Of a stretch of DNA of 58,250 bases, positions 1 through 7,979 are shown piece after piece. The stretch comes from a bacterium BMS3Abin02 (lineage in GTDB: Bacteria; Actinomycetota; Acidimicrobiia; Spongiisociales; UBA4744). The stretch covers positions 1 to 58,250 of the forward strand of contig BDSU01000020.1 of the NCBI GenBank assembly GCA_002897675.1, in the 5' to 3' direction. Every line of letters begins with the position of its first letter. Positions within the stretch are counted from its first letter, which is position 1. The notes beneath the pieces are model-generated. The model was given only the letters and a program-made list of their open reading frames with translations. It was not told where the DNA came from and did no database searches. Both the position numbers and the translations under genes were made by a program.

Positions 1-1561
1 CCGTGGCGTCTTCACGAGCGACGATCCCCATGATCCGGCCTTCGTAGAGCACCGCGATACGATCCGCGAGTGCAAGGATCTCGTCGAGATCTTCCGAGAT
101 CAGCAGCGTTGCAGTTCCCGCCTCGCGCCGATCGAGCAGCGTCTCGTGGAGGAGTCGCTGGTCGAGAAGGCGTTGATGGATGTACTCGGTCGCTCCGATG
201 TCGACGCCACGCGTCGGCTGGGCCGCGATGAGCACCTTGGGTTGGTCCGACAACTCTCTCGCAAGGATCATCTTCTGAATGTTGCCCCCGGACAGGGCTT
301 TCAGAGGGGTGTCTTGCGTCGGGGTCTTGACCTGGAAATCCTGTATCAGTTGCTCACAATGCCGTTGGATCTCACCAAAATCGAGGAAGCCTGCCTTTGC
401 GTACGGTGGCTTGTCGTAGTTGTGGAGTATCAGGTTCTCTGCGACGGTGAACTGCTGGATCGTACCGTCCCTCATCCGCTTTTCGGGGATGTATGCCAGT
501 CCAGCGGCACGACGTTTTCCGGGTCTCCACAACGTTACGTCTGTGCCGTCCAGGAGGATGGTGCCGGCCGTCGGCGTTCTGAGGCCCGCAATCACCTGGG
601 CGAGCTCTTGCTGGCCGTTTCCCGACACACCGGCTATGGCGAGAATCTCACCAGAGCGCACTTCGAGGTCGATGTCGCGAAGTGCCTCGAGTCCGCGGTC
701 GTTCAGCGAACTGAGGCCGCGCACCTCGAGTCGAGTGTCTCCGATCACGGCGGGCCGTCGATCGCGCTCGAGTATCACGTCGCGCCCCACCATCATCTTG
801 GCGAGGCTCGCTCTGGTGGCTCCTCGAGCAGGCACGGTTCCGATTCTGCGGCCATCTCTGAGCACGGTGATGCGGTCGCTGATGTCGAGGACCTCGTGCA
901 ACTTGTGGGAGATGAAGATGAGCGGATGACCCTCGGCGGCCATGGCGCGCAGTGTCACGAAGAGGTCCTCGACCTCCTGAGGAGTCAGGACGGCAGTCGG
1001 CTCGTCGAGCGCAAGGAGCGCCGCGTTGCGATAGAGGGCCTTGATGATCTCGACACGCTGCTGCTCTCCGACCGACAGCTGCCAGACGTAGGCTTTCGGG
1101 TCGACTTTGATGCCGTAGGTCTCGGAGAGTTGATCGATTCGTTCGGACACGGCCTTCAGGTCCATGAGCAGGCCGCGAGAAGATGGAAGTCCCAGAGCAA
1201 CGTTCTCTGCGACGGTGATCGTCTCGACCAGCATGAAGTGCTGGTGGATCATCCCGATGCCATGGGCTATGGCGTCGGCCGGCGAGTGGATCGTCACCGG
1301 CTCGCCGTTGATGAGAATCAGACCGTCGTCCGGCTGATGGAGCCCGTAGAGGATCTTCATCAGGGTCGACTTCCCCGCTCCGTTCTCGCCGAGCAAGGTG
1401 TGGATCTCACCTCTATGGACGTCGAAGTCGACGTGATCATTGGCAAGCACCCCCGGGAACTGCTTCACGATGCCGCGCATCTCGAGGTCGATGCCGGCCG
1501 CCGTCGCGGTGGCGGCACGAGGCTGCGAGTCGTGACCGGTTCCCGGAGGGTGCTCACCCAT
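1..1561 (-). CDS. Nucleoside/sugar-type ABC transporter ATP-binding protein (3' end cut by window)
   Basis: This is the energising subunit of a BMP-family importer and works at the inner face of the membrane. It reads leftward from an ATG at 1561, and 520 codons are visible before the window edge, so only the last few residues are missing (family about 500-530). It has two ABC domains. The first contains GENGAGKST and LSVGEQQRVEI followed by LLALDEPTAVL. The second contains VSGNGQQEL and LSGGNIQKM, with the degenerate Walker regions usual for the second half of the NupO/YufO/RbsA-like class. It starts 17 bases after the stop of the lipoprotein gene and is the last gene of the leftward operon. 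Substrate is inferred: purine nucleosides or bases, from the neighbouring catabolic genes and from BMP-system precedent. Ribose-type sugars remain possible. Confidence 0.9.
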   Translation of the reverse strand, partial: MGEHPPGTGHDSQPRAATATAAGIDLEMRGIVKQFPGVLANDHVDFDVHRGEIHTLLGENGAGKSTLMKILYGLHQPDDGLILINGEPVTIHSPADAIAHGIGMIHQHFMLVETITVAENVALGLPSSRGLLMDLKAVSERIDQLSETYGIKVDPKAYVWQLSVGEQQRVEIIKALYRNAALLALDEPTAVLTPQEVEDLFVTLRAMAAEGHPLIFISHKLHEVLDISDRITVLRDGRRIGTVPARGATRASLAKMMVGRDVILERDRRPAVIGDTRLEVRGLSSLNDRGLEALRDIDLEVRSGEILAIAGVSGNGQQELAQVIAGLRTPTAGTILLDGTDVTLWRPGKRRAAGLAYIPEKRMRDGTIQQFTVAENLILHNYDKPPYAKAGFLDFGEIQRHCEQLIQDFQVKTPTQDTPLKALSGGNIQKMILARELSDQPKVLIAAQPTRGVDIGATEYIHQRLLDQRLLHETLLDRREAGTATLLISEDLDEILALADRIAVLYEGRIMGIVAREDAT

Positions 1562-1577
1562 GATGTCTGGTGTTCTC

Positions 1578-2597
1578 CTATGGGCGGGGTGGGTTGATCG
1601 ACCCGTCCGAGATTCCCTTGACGGTGTCTTCGGCGAGCTGTTTCACATCCGTCGGCAATGCGTAGCCGGGGTTGTAGCTGATGACTTCGCCGCCGTTCGC
1701 GAGATCGATGGTGAAGGACTTTCCCCCTATCGTGCCCTGGCCCATGAGATCGATGATCTCTTTCATCACGACTTCCCAGTGGTACACCTGCGAGGCGACG
1801 ACGATCGACGGAGCGAGCTGCGTCTGGTCTGCCTGCGTACCGAACCACGGTACGCCGTCGTCCTTCGCCACACCGATCGCGCCGACGACCATCTGCGCCG
1901 TGCCGGTGAGCACGTCGGCGCCGGCTCCGATCTCGGCCCGCGCGGCCTCGGCGGCAAGTGCAACATCGCTGAACGATCCCGTGTAGTTGATCTTCACGTC
2001 CGCATTCGGGTCCTGTGCCGTTGCGCCTGCGGCGAAGCCGTCGACATAGCGTTTCGCGTCGCCGACTTCAATGGGGCCGACCACGCCGAGAACGCCCGAC
2101 TTCGACAGGGCGGCGCCCATCACGCCCATGACGTAGCCGCCTTCCTCAGATGCGGCCTCATAGGCGAAGACGTTCGGAAGTCCAAAGGTGTCACCGGCCG
2201 TTCCCCACGCAAAGGACGTGTCGGGGAAGTCTGGAGCAATCTCCTTGAGAGAACCTCCGTACTGTGAACCGTGGGCGATCACGAGGTCATAGCCGCTGCT
2301 CGCGTAGTCGCGAATGGCGGCTGCCGCATCCTCGACGACGAACGTCGAGTCGGTGACGGCGATCTCCATCGCGGATTCACCACCCATGTCGCTTTGGATC
2401 GACATGAGTGCGTCATACATGCTTTGCGTGAATGCCAGGTCGTTGATGGCGCTGGGAGCGACAAGGGCGACCCGGAAGGGTTTCGGTGCGGCGGTCGTTG
2501 CCGGTGCGGCGGTCGTTTCGGTTGTTCCTCCTCCGCATGCGGCGACGACAAGGGCAAGGACCAGCGCGAATGCGCCGATCGTGAATGGTCTTCTCAT
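1578..2597 (-). CDS. BMP-family substrate-binding lipoprotein
   Basis: Extracytoplasmic solute-binding lipoprotein of the Bmp/PnrA family, which captures nucleosides for the ABC importer. It is 339 residues long. The N-terminus has two arginines, a hydrophobic stretch and the lipobox LVVAAC with the lipidated cysteine at residue 21, followed by a Gly/Thr/Ala-rich linker. The mature domain begins FRVALVAPSAINDLAF, typical of the family. The ATG at 2597 is chosen because an AGAAAGGA ribosome site lies just upstream and the signal peptide starts there. An open extension to 2738 has no signal-like features. It lies between the permease (22 bases upstream) and the ATPase. Purine nucleoside or nucleobase binding is inferred from context, not seen. 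Confidence 0.92.
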   Translation of the reverse strand: MRRPFTIGAFALVLALVVAACGGGTTETTAAPATTAAPKPFRVALVAPSAINDLAFTQSMYDALMSIQSDMGGESAMEIAVTDSTFVVEDAAAAIRDYASSGYDLVIAHGSQYGGSLKEIAPDFPDTSFAWGTAGDTFGLPNVFAYEAASEEGGYVMGVMGAALSKSGVLGVVGPIEVGDAKRYVDGFAAGATAQDPNADVKINYTGSFSDVALAAEAARAEIGAGADVLTGTAQMVVGAIGVAKDDGVPWFGTQADQTQLAPSIVVASQVYHWEVVMKEIIDLMGQGTIGGKSFTIDLANGGEVISYNPGYALPTDVKQLAEDTVKGISDGSINPPRP

Positions 2598-2619
2598 GGG
2601 GACAGTCCTTTCTCTCCGG

Positions 2620-3552
2620 TCATTCCCCTCTTTGATAGGGCTTGGCGAGTGCCGCCGGCTGCCTTTCCTTCTGCACGGCGACGACGAGTGCGAGGATCGT
2701 GATGAGGGCGGGGAGCATTGCGGCGAGATCGGAGGCACTGCGAGGGATGACCCCGAGGGTGTTGAGCTGCAGCACGATCGCGGCCACGAATCCGTAGAGC
2801 AGGGCGCCCAACATGACTCCCAGCGGCCGCCAGGCTCCGAAGTACACGAGTGCGATGGCGATGAACCCTTGCCCGGCCGTCAGGTTCTGTTGGAAGATGC
2901 CGAGCTCGATTGCAAGGGCAGCCCCTCCGATGCCGGCGAGCATGCTGCCGAACATGATGGTCGTATAGCGAATCTTGGCGACCGAGACACCGAGTGTGTC
3001 GGCAGCCTCCGGATTCTCGCCGACCGAGCGGATCTTCAAGCCAAGCGTCGTCTTGTTCAAAATGAAGGCTCCAACAGGGACGAGGAGGAAGGCGCCGTAG
3101 ACTATCACGCTGTGCGAGAACAGCGGTTCTCCGATAACCGGAATGTCGCTCAGAACCGGGAGGTGGATGTCCGGAAAGCCCTGGATCGGGAGTGGTGTGC
3201 CGACGAGTTTCTGAAAGAGCAGAGCACTCATTCCAAGCCCGAAGAGGTAGAAACCGATGCCGCTGATGCCCTGTTCCGCCTGAAGCGTCACGCTGGCGAA
3301 CGCCATCGCGAGGCCCATGAGCAGACCGATCCCTGCCGCGATCGCGAGGCCCAGCCATAGGTCACCTGATTTCAGGACCGTGTAGTAGGCGCCAAAGGCT
3401 CCCAGGAGCATGATACCGTCCACACCGAGGTTCAGAACGCCGCTGCGCTGTCCGAACGTCTCGCCGATTGCCGCGTAGAGGTAGGAAGTCGAGAGACGAA
3501 TGCCCGCGCCGATCGTGGAGACGAGCACGGAAGCGGTGAAGAACTCACTCAT
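2620..3552 (-). CDS. ABC transporter permease, BMP/nucleoside type (second permease)
   Basis: Polytopic inner-membrane permease of the BPD_transp_2 family, 310 residues, like NupQ/YufQ. It begins MSEFFTASVL and has about eight to nine hydrophobic segments. The sequence FGQRSGVLNLGVDGIMLLGA is the conserved early loop of this family, and GENPEAADTLGVSV is the cytoplasmic coupling region that contacts the ATPase. Its start overlaps the 3' end of the first permease by 8 bases, so the two are translationally coupled and likely form a heterodimeric channel. It belongs to the leftward importer operon. Confidence 0.9.
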   Translation of the reverse strand: MSEFFTASVLVSTIGAGIRLSTSYLYAAIGETFGQRSGVLNLGVDGIMLLGAFGAYYTVLKSGDLWLGLAIAAGIGLLMGLAMAFASVTLQAEQGISGIGFYLFGLGMSALLFQKLVGTPLPIQGFPDIHLPVLSDIPVIGEPLFSHSVIVYGAFLLVPVGAFILNKTTLGLKIRSVGENPEAADTLGVSVAKIRYTTIMFGSMLAGIGGAALAIELGIFQQNLTAGQGFIAIALVYFGAWRPLGVMLGALLYGFVAAIVLQLNTLGVIPRSASDLAAMLPALITILALVVAVQKERQPAALAKPYQRGE

Positions 3553-4711
3553 CAGGGGGTGCCCCTGCCACAGCCGGTCCGGTCTCGTCAGGTTGAGCGT
3601 TGGTGGCCCTTACCAGAAGTCGCTGATCGAGGCGGCGTTTCCAGATCGCGCTGCTGACGACGAACACGACGACGAGCCCGTTCAGCGCAATGATGAGCGC
3701 GGCCGGCACCTGTACGACCCGCTGGAGCTTGTTGGCGCCGACGAGGAGGGCCCCGAACAGGAACGATGCCGGAATCGTGCCGAGGGGATTGAGGCCGCCG
3801 AAGAGCGCTACGACGATGCCGTTGTAGCCTGCGCTGCCGGTGAAACCGAAGGAGGAGCCGTCGGTGACGAAGCGATGCGACTCGCTTCCGAAGACGAGGA
3901 TCGCCCCTGCCAGGCCGCAGAGGGCTCCGCTGAGAGTGAGTGCGAGGACGGTGGACCGCTGCACGTGGATGCCGGCGTACCGAGAGGCATGCGGGTTGAG
4001 GCCGACGGCACGAATCCGAAATCCCTCCGTCATACGCCAAAGAAAGAAGTAGGCGACGACGGCAGCGACGATCGAGATGAGAATCCCGGCGTTCAGGCGG
4101 GTCCCTTTGACGAGGATGGGCAGGTCTGCGGCCTGGGCGAGTCGGGCCGTCTGGGGGATGCGACTTCCCGCCTCGATCTCGGCCGGGTCCATCATCGGGC
4201 CGCGCAGAAGGAAGTTCATCGTCTGCACCGCGACGATGTTGAGCATGATCGTGCTCAAGATCTCATTGACGTTGAAGTAGGCCTTCAGGGCTCCCGGGAT
4301 CGCACCCCAGAAGGCTCCGCCGACGAACCCGGCGAGGAGGACCCCGGGCAGGATCAGCCAGGTTGGCAGGTTGGGCATCAGGAGGGCGAACGCCGTACCG
4401 AACAGGGCACCGAGGATGATCTGTCCCTCGCCGCCGATGTTGATCACGTTGGATCGAAAGGCGATCGTGATGCCGACAGCCACCAGAAGGAGCGGAACGG
4501 CCTTTGCGGCGGTGTCCGAGAGGGCACGGAGGCTGCCGAAGGCCCCGTCGATCAGAGCGCCGAATCCGGCGATGGGACTGGCACCGAGTATGAGCAGCAT
4601 GACGCCACCTACCAACAGCGCAGCGACGACGGCGAGGATGGGGAAGAGGGCTCCTGCCAGAGAGCGAAGTTTGAGGCCGAAGGCTTCTTTCTTGATGACG
4701 CCGCCTGCCAC
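3545..4711 (-). CDS. ABC transporter permease, BMP/nucleoside type (first permease)
   Basis: Inner-membrane permease of the BPD_transp_2 family, 388 residues, like NupP/YufP. Features include SNVINIGGEGQIILGA near residues 105-120 and the coupling motif VGLNPHASRYAGI, with many hydrophobic spans. It starts with GTG at 4711, preceded by a modest GAGAAG element, and is the first gene of the leftward importer operon. The 3' end overlaps the next permease. About 230 bases separate it from the divergent carbamoyltransferase operon, so this gap probably holds promoters in both directions. A shared regulatory region would suit co-expression of uptake and catabolism. Confidence 0.9.
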   Translation of the reverse strand: MAGGVIKKEAFGLKLRSLAGALFPILAVVAALLVGGVMLLILGASPIAGFGALIDGAFGSLRALSDTAAKAVPLLLVAVGITIAFRSNVINIGGEGQIILGALFGTAFALLMPNLPTWLILPGVLLAGFVGGAFWGAIPGALKAYFNVNEILSTIMLNIVAVQTMNFLLRGPMMDPAEIEAGSRIPQTARLAQAADLPILVKGTRLNAGILISIVAAVVAYFFLWRMTEGFRIRAVGLNPHASRYAGIHVQRSTVLALTLSGALCGLAGAILVFGSESHRFVTDGSSFGFTGSAGYNGIVVALFGGLNPLGTIPASFLFGALLVGANKLQRVVQVPAALIIALNGLVVVFVVSSAIWKRRLDQRLLVRATNAQPDETGPAVAGAPPDE

Positions 4712-4944
4712 TTCTCGGCCAGCCTACCCGTTCGAACGAGCCTACGGGTTCGAGTCGAAGGTCTTCGGAGCAGACGTGCCCGGTGTCTCGAGCGCCTGGT
4801 CGACCGGGCGATTCGACGTGTGCAGCGAGGGTCTCGGTGGGAAACGGTGGGGAGCGATCGGACATCACGCGAAAAGCGATAGGCTTGGGGCGATCCGCAC
4901 CCGCGTTTCGGTCGAGACGCGGCTTCGAGATGAAGGAGAGAGTC

Positions 4945-5898
4945 ATGAGAAGCTTCGCCGGTCGAGACATTCTGTCCCTCAAGGGATTCGAACGGGCCGA
5001 ATTCGAGCATGTGTTCCAGACCGCCACCGAGCTGGAGCCGATCGCCCGAGAGCGCCGGAACACCGACCTGCTGGCAGACAAGACCCTCCTCACCGCCTTC
5101 TATCAGCCGTCGACCCGAACGAGGATGGCTCACGAAGCTGCAATGCATCGTCTTGGCGGTCATGTGCTGGGCTTTGCCGACGCGAAGATGACCCGTGCAG
5201 GCGACTTCTACCAGGAGTCGATCAAGGACACGGTCCACATGCTGGAGTACTACGGCGACGTGATCGTGATGCGTCACTTCCAGCAGGGAGCTCCACAAGA
5301 GGCCGCGAAATGGTCCAGTGTTCCCGTCATCAACGCCGGGGACGGCTGGGGAGAACACCCGACACAGATCCTTACCGACCTGTACACCGTGCTCACCGAG
5401 AAAGGCACGATCGACGGGTTGACCTTCGTAGCGATCGGAGACATGCGGATGCGGACGATGCATTCGCTCGGCTACGCTCTCACGCAATTCGATGCGCAGA
5501 TGATCTCGGTCGCACCGCCCGAGATGTCGCTCACCGACGACTTCAAAGCCGAACTCGCCGAGCAGAATCTTTTCGTCAGAACGGCCGAGCACGTTGCCGA
5601 CGTCATCGGTGAAGCGGACGTGATCTACATGGAGCCGGTGGTCCAGGCCGACTACACCAAGGGCCGGGATGAGCGTGCTGGTGAGGCCGGCCTCACACCG
5701 GACAACTACAAGGTGACCCGTGCGCTGCTGGCCGACAAGGCCAAGTCGGATGCGATCATCCTGCACTCGCTCCCGCGCATGGACGAACTGCCGGCCGATG
5801 TGGACGCGACCAAGTACGCCCGTTACTGGCAAGAGGCATACAACGGCGTCGTCATGCGAATGGCGCTGCTGGCGCTCGTGCTGGGCGCAACGGAATAG
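4945..5898 (+). CDS. Aspartate-carbamoyltransferase-like enzyme with altered substrate pocket
   Basis: Carbamoyltransferase of the ATCase/OTCase fold, 317 residues, close to PyrB in length. Carbamoyl-phosphate residues are present: STRTR (56-60), Arg110 in VMRH, HPTQ (138-141) and HSLPR (274-278). Two ATCase sites differ. The catalytic loop that carries Ser80 and Lys84 in E. coli aligns with AGDFYQES, where Ala and Tyr stand instead. The aspartate-binding TRVQ motif (Arg229, Gln231) is replaced by MEPVVQ (229-234). The ATG at 4945 is preferred because AGGAGAG precedes it and it gives family length. It begins the operon with YgeW-like transferase and carbamate kinase. I infer a catabolic or non-aspartate transcarbamylase. 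A divergent true PyrB cannot be excluded. Confidence 0.8.
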   Translation: MRSFAGRDILSLKGFERAEFEHVFQTATELEPIARERRNTDLLADKTLLTAFYQPSTRTRMAHEAAMHRLGGHVLGFADAKMTRAGDFYQESIKDTVHMLEYYGDVIVMRHFQQGAPQEAAKWSSVPVINAGDGWGEHPTQILTDLYTVLTEKGTIDGLTFVAIGDMRMRTMHSLGYALTQFDAQMISVAPPEMSLTDDFKAELAEQNLFVRTAEHVADVIGEADVIYMEPVVQADYTKGRDERAGEAGLTPDNYKVTRALLADKAKSDAIILHSLPRMDELPADVDATKYARYWQEAYNGVVMRMALLALVLGATE

Positions 5899-5989
5899 GG
5901 ATGTCGTCAGTTTCCGGTTCCCGATGGTTGACACGGTGTCCCTTTGGCGGGAACGCACTGATGACCGTTGACTGGATAGGGGAGTAGCC

Positions 5990-6964
5990 ATGCAGACTGG
6001 ATTGAGGGGTCGTGACATGATCACGACCCAGGAATGGACCAAGGACGAGATCGACACGGTCATGGATGTTGCGTTCGATCTGAAGCGCAAGCAGGCACTC
6101 GGTGAGCCACACGCCTACCTTCGCGACAAGGTGCTGGCGATGCTGTTCTTCTTCTCGAGTACCCGGACGAGGGCAAGTTTCGAGGCAGGGATGGCGCAGC
6201 TCGGTGGACATGCGATGTTCATGGAGTCACGGACGACACAGATCAGCCATGGGGACACGGCGACCGAGATCGGCGAGATCCTCGGCCGCTACAGCGCAGG
6301 AATCGCGATCCGGCAGGTCGACTGGGGAGTCGGCAACGCCTATCAGCGAGCCGTGGCAGAGGCAAGCCGCGTTCCCGTACTGAACATGCAGTGTGAGATC
6401 TATCACCCGCATCAGATCCTCGCCGATGTCATGACCATCATCGAGAAGAAGGGCGACCCGCGTGGACGCACGCTCAACGTCAGCTACGCGTATGCTTCGA
6501 GTTATCAGAAGCCGCTCAGCGCGCCGCAGAGTCTCATCTTGCTCGCGACCAGATTCGGTATGAATGTGCGCCTGACCCGTCCTCCTGAGTTCAAGCTGAT
6601 GCCGGAGATCGTCGCCCAAGCCGAAGAGAACGCTCGACGGTCCAAGGGATCGTTCGAGATTCTCGAAGACTTCGAGGACGGTTTCCGTGATGCCGACGTC
6701 GTCTACGCGAAGAGCTGGGGAGCGATGCTCACCACCACGGACGACGAGAAGTCGGCGGCAATCGGATCCAAGTACACGGACTGGATCACCGACGAACGGC
6801 GAATGGCTCTCGCGAAGGATGATGCGATCTATATGCATCCGCTCCCGGCCGATCGCAACGTCGAGGTTACCGACGGCGTTCTCGACGGGCCGCACAGCGT
6901 CGTGTTCGACCAGGCGGAGAACCGGCTCCACGCGCAGAAAGCGGTCATGGCGCTGACCATGTAG
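5990..6964 (+). CDS. YgeW-like knotted carbamoyltransferase
   Basis: Second carbamoyltransferase, 324 residues. It carries FFFSSTRTR (S56-R61) and HPHQ (139-142) for carbamoyl phosphate, and HPLPADR (283-289). The segment SYAYASSYQKPLSAPQ (165-180) matches the proline-rich knot loop of the YgeW/acetylornithine transcarbamylase group, and VVYAKSWG (237-244) matches YgeW. The C-terminus (GPHSVVFDQAENRLHAQKA) is OTCase-like. Unlike OTCase and YgeW, which have HCLP, it has HPLP. The protein is about 70 residues shorter than E. coli YgeW. A GGGGAG site lies 6 bases before the ATG. In E. coli, ygeW sits in a purine catabolic cluster with a carbamate kinase, xdh and ssnA genes, the same company as here. 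The physiological substrate is not known. Confidence 0.82.
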   Translation: MQTGLRGRDMITTQEWTKDEIDTVMDVAFDLKRKQALGEPHAYLRDKVLAMLFFFSSTRTRASFEAGMAQLGGHAMFMESRTTQISHGDTATEIGEILGRYSAGIAIRQVDWGVGNAYQRAVAEASRVPVLNMQCEIYHPHQILADVMTIIEKKGDPRGRTLNVSYAYASSYQKPLSAPQSLILLATRFGMNVRLTRPPEFKLMPEIVAQAEENARRSKGSFEILEDFEDGFRDADVVYAKSWGAMLTTTDDEKSAAIGSKYTDWITDERRMALAKDDAIYMHPLPADRNVEVTDGVLDGPHSVVFDQAENRLHAQKAVMALTM

Positions 6965-7019
6965 CACCGGGTGCGAGCCAGCCGGTGCGAGACACCGAAG
7001 AGGACGAAGAGGAGAGAAC

Positions 7020-7979
7020 TTGTTGAGCAACACCAGACGACCGCTCGCCGTGGTTGCCATTGGGGGCAACTCGCTGATCAGGGACGCCGAGCACCGCTCG
7101 GTCGAAGATCAGTACATCGCGGCCGGTGAGACAGATCAGCACATTGCCGAGCTGATTCGCACAGGCTGGGATGTCGCGATCACCCATGGGAACGGACCTC
7201 AGGTGGGTTTCATCCTGAGACGCTCCGAGCTCGCAAGGCACGAACTGCACGAGGTTCCGCTCGACGCGTGTGGTGCCGATACCCAGGGAGCGATCGGCTA
7301 CGCGCTCCAGCAGAACCTGTACAACGACTTTCTCCATCTCGGCATCGACAAGACCGCGGTCACGGTCGTGACCCAGGTCGAGGTCGATCGTGCCGATCCG
7401 GCGTTCGAAAACCCGGCAAAGCCGATCGGTACGTTCATGGATGCCGAAGTCGCCGCCCGCCGGCGTGAAGTCGACGGCTGGGAGGTCGTGGAGGACGCCG
7501 GCCGGGGCTGGCGCAGGGTCGTGGCATCGCCTCTTCCAAAGAGGATCGTCGAGATCGAGGCCATTCGGGAGTTGCTCGGAGCAGGGATGGCGGTCATCTG
7601 TGTCGGTGGGGGAGGCATTCCCGTCGTCGCCGACGAGACTGGTGCGCTCAGGGGTGTGCCGGCGGTGATCGACAAGGACCGTGCCTCCGCTCTGCTGGCA
7701 AACGAACTCGATGCGGACCTGCTGCTGATCAGCACCGCTGTCGAGAAAGTGGCGCTGGGCTGGGGCACACCGGAACAACGGTGGGTCGATCGGATGACTC
7801 TCGAGGAGGCGAAACGGCACCTCGCCGAAGGCATCCATTTCGCGGCAGGGAGCATGGCGCCGAAGATCGAGTCAGCGATCACCTTCCTCGAGGGGGGCGG
7901 CCGGGAAGTCCTCATCACGAACCCCGAGAACATCGAACGCGGGGTTGCGGGCAAGACCGGAACTCGGATCGTGCAATGA
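7020..7979 (+). CDS. arcC: Carbamate kinase
   Basis: Carbamate kinase of the amino-acid kinase superfamily, 319 residues. It transfers phosphate between carbamoyl phosphate and ADP, giving ATP, ammonia and CO2 in the catabolic direction. Motifs are AIGGNSL near the N-terminus, THGNGPQVG, VGGGGIPVV, and AGSMAPKIES near residue 280. It starts at a TTG (7020, or the adjacent TTG at 7023) with AGGAG 5-8 bases upstream. Being next to two carbamoyltransferases strongly suggests that it harvests carbamoyl phosphate produced by reverse transcarbamylation, as in arginine deiminase and YgeW/YqeA-type systems. Its ATGA overlap with the next gene indicates tight co-expression. Confidence 0.93.
   Translation: MLSNTRRPLAVVAIGGNSLIRDAEHRSVEDQYIAAGETDQHIAELIRTGWDVAITHGNGPQVGFILRRSELARHELHEVPLDACGADTQGAIGYALQQNLYNDFLHLGIDKTAVTVVTQVEVDRADPAFENPAKPIGTFMDAEVAARRREVDGWEVVEDAGRGWRRVVASPLPKRIVEIEAIRELLGAGMAVICVGGGGIPVVADETGALRGVPAVIDKDRASALLANELDADLLLISTAVEKVALGWGTPEQRWVDRMTLEEAKRHLAEGIHFAAGSMAPKIESAITFLEGGGREVLITNPENIERGVAGKTGTRIVQ

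Noticed and set aside
4945-5898. Plain pyrimidine-pathway pyrB
   Set aside because: The aspartate-binding TRVQ motif is missing, and neighbours are carbamate kinase and PLP enzymes, not pyrC, pyrR or carAB.
5928-5933. TTGACA hexamer as a -35 box before the YgeW-like gene
   Set aside because: No acceptable -10 lies 16-18 bases downstream, and the gene appears to be an internal member of the operon.
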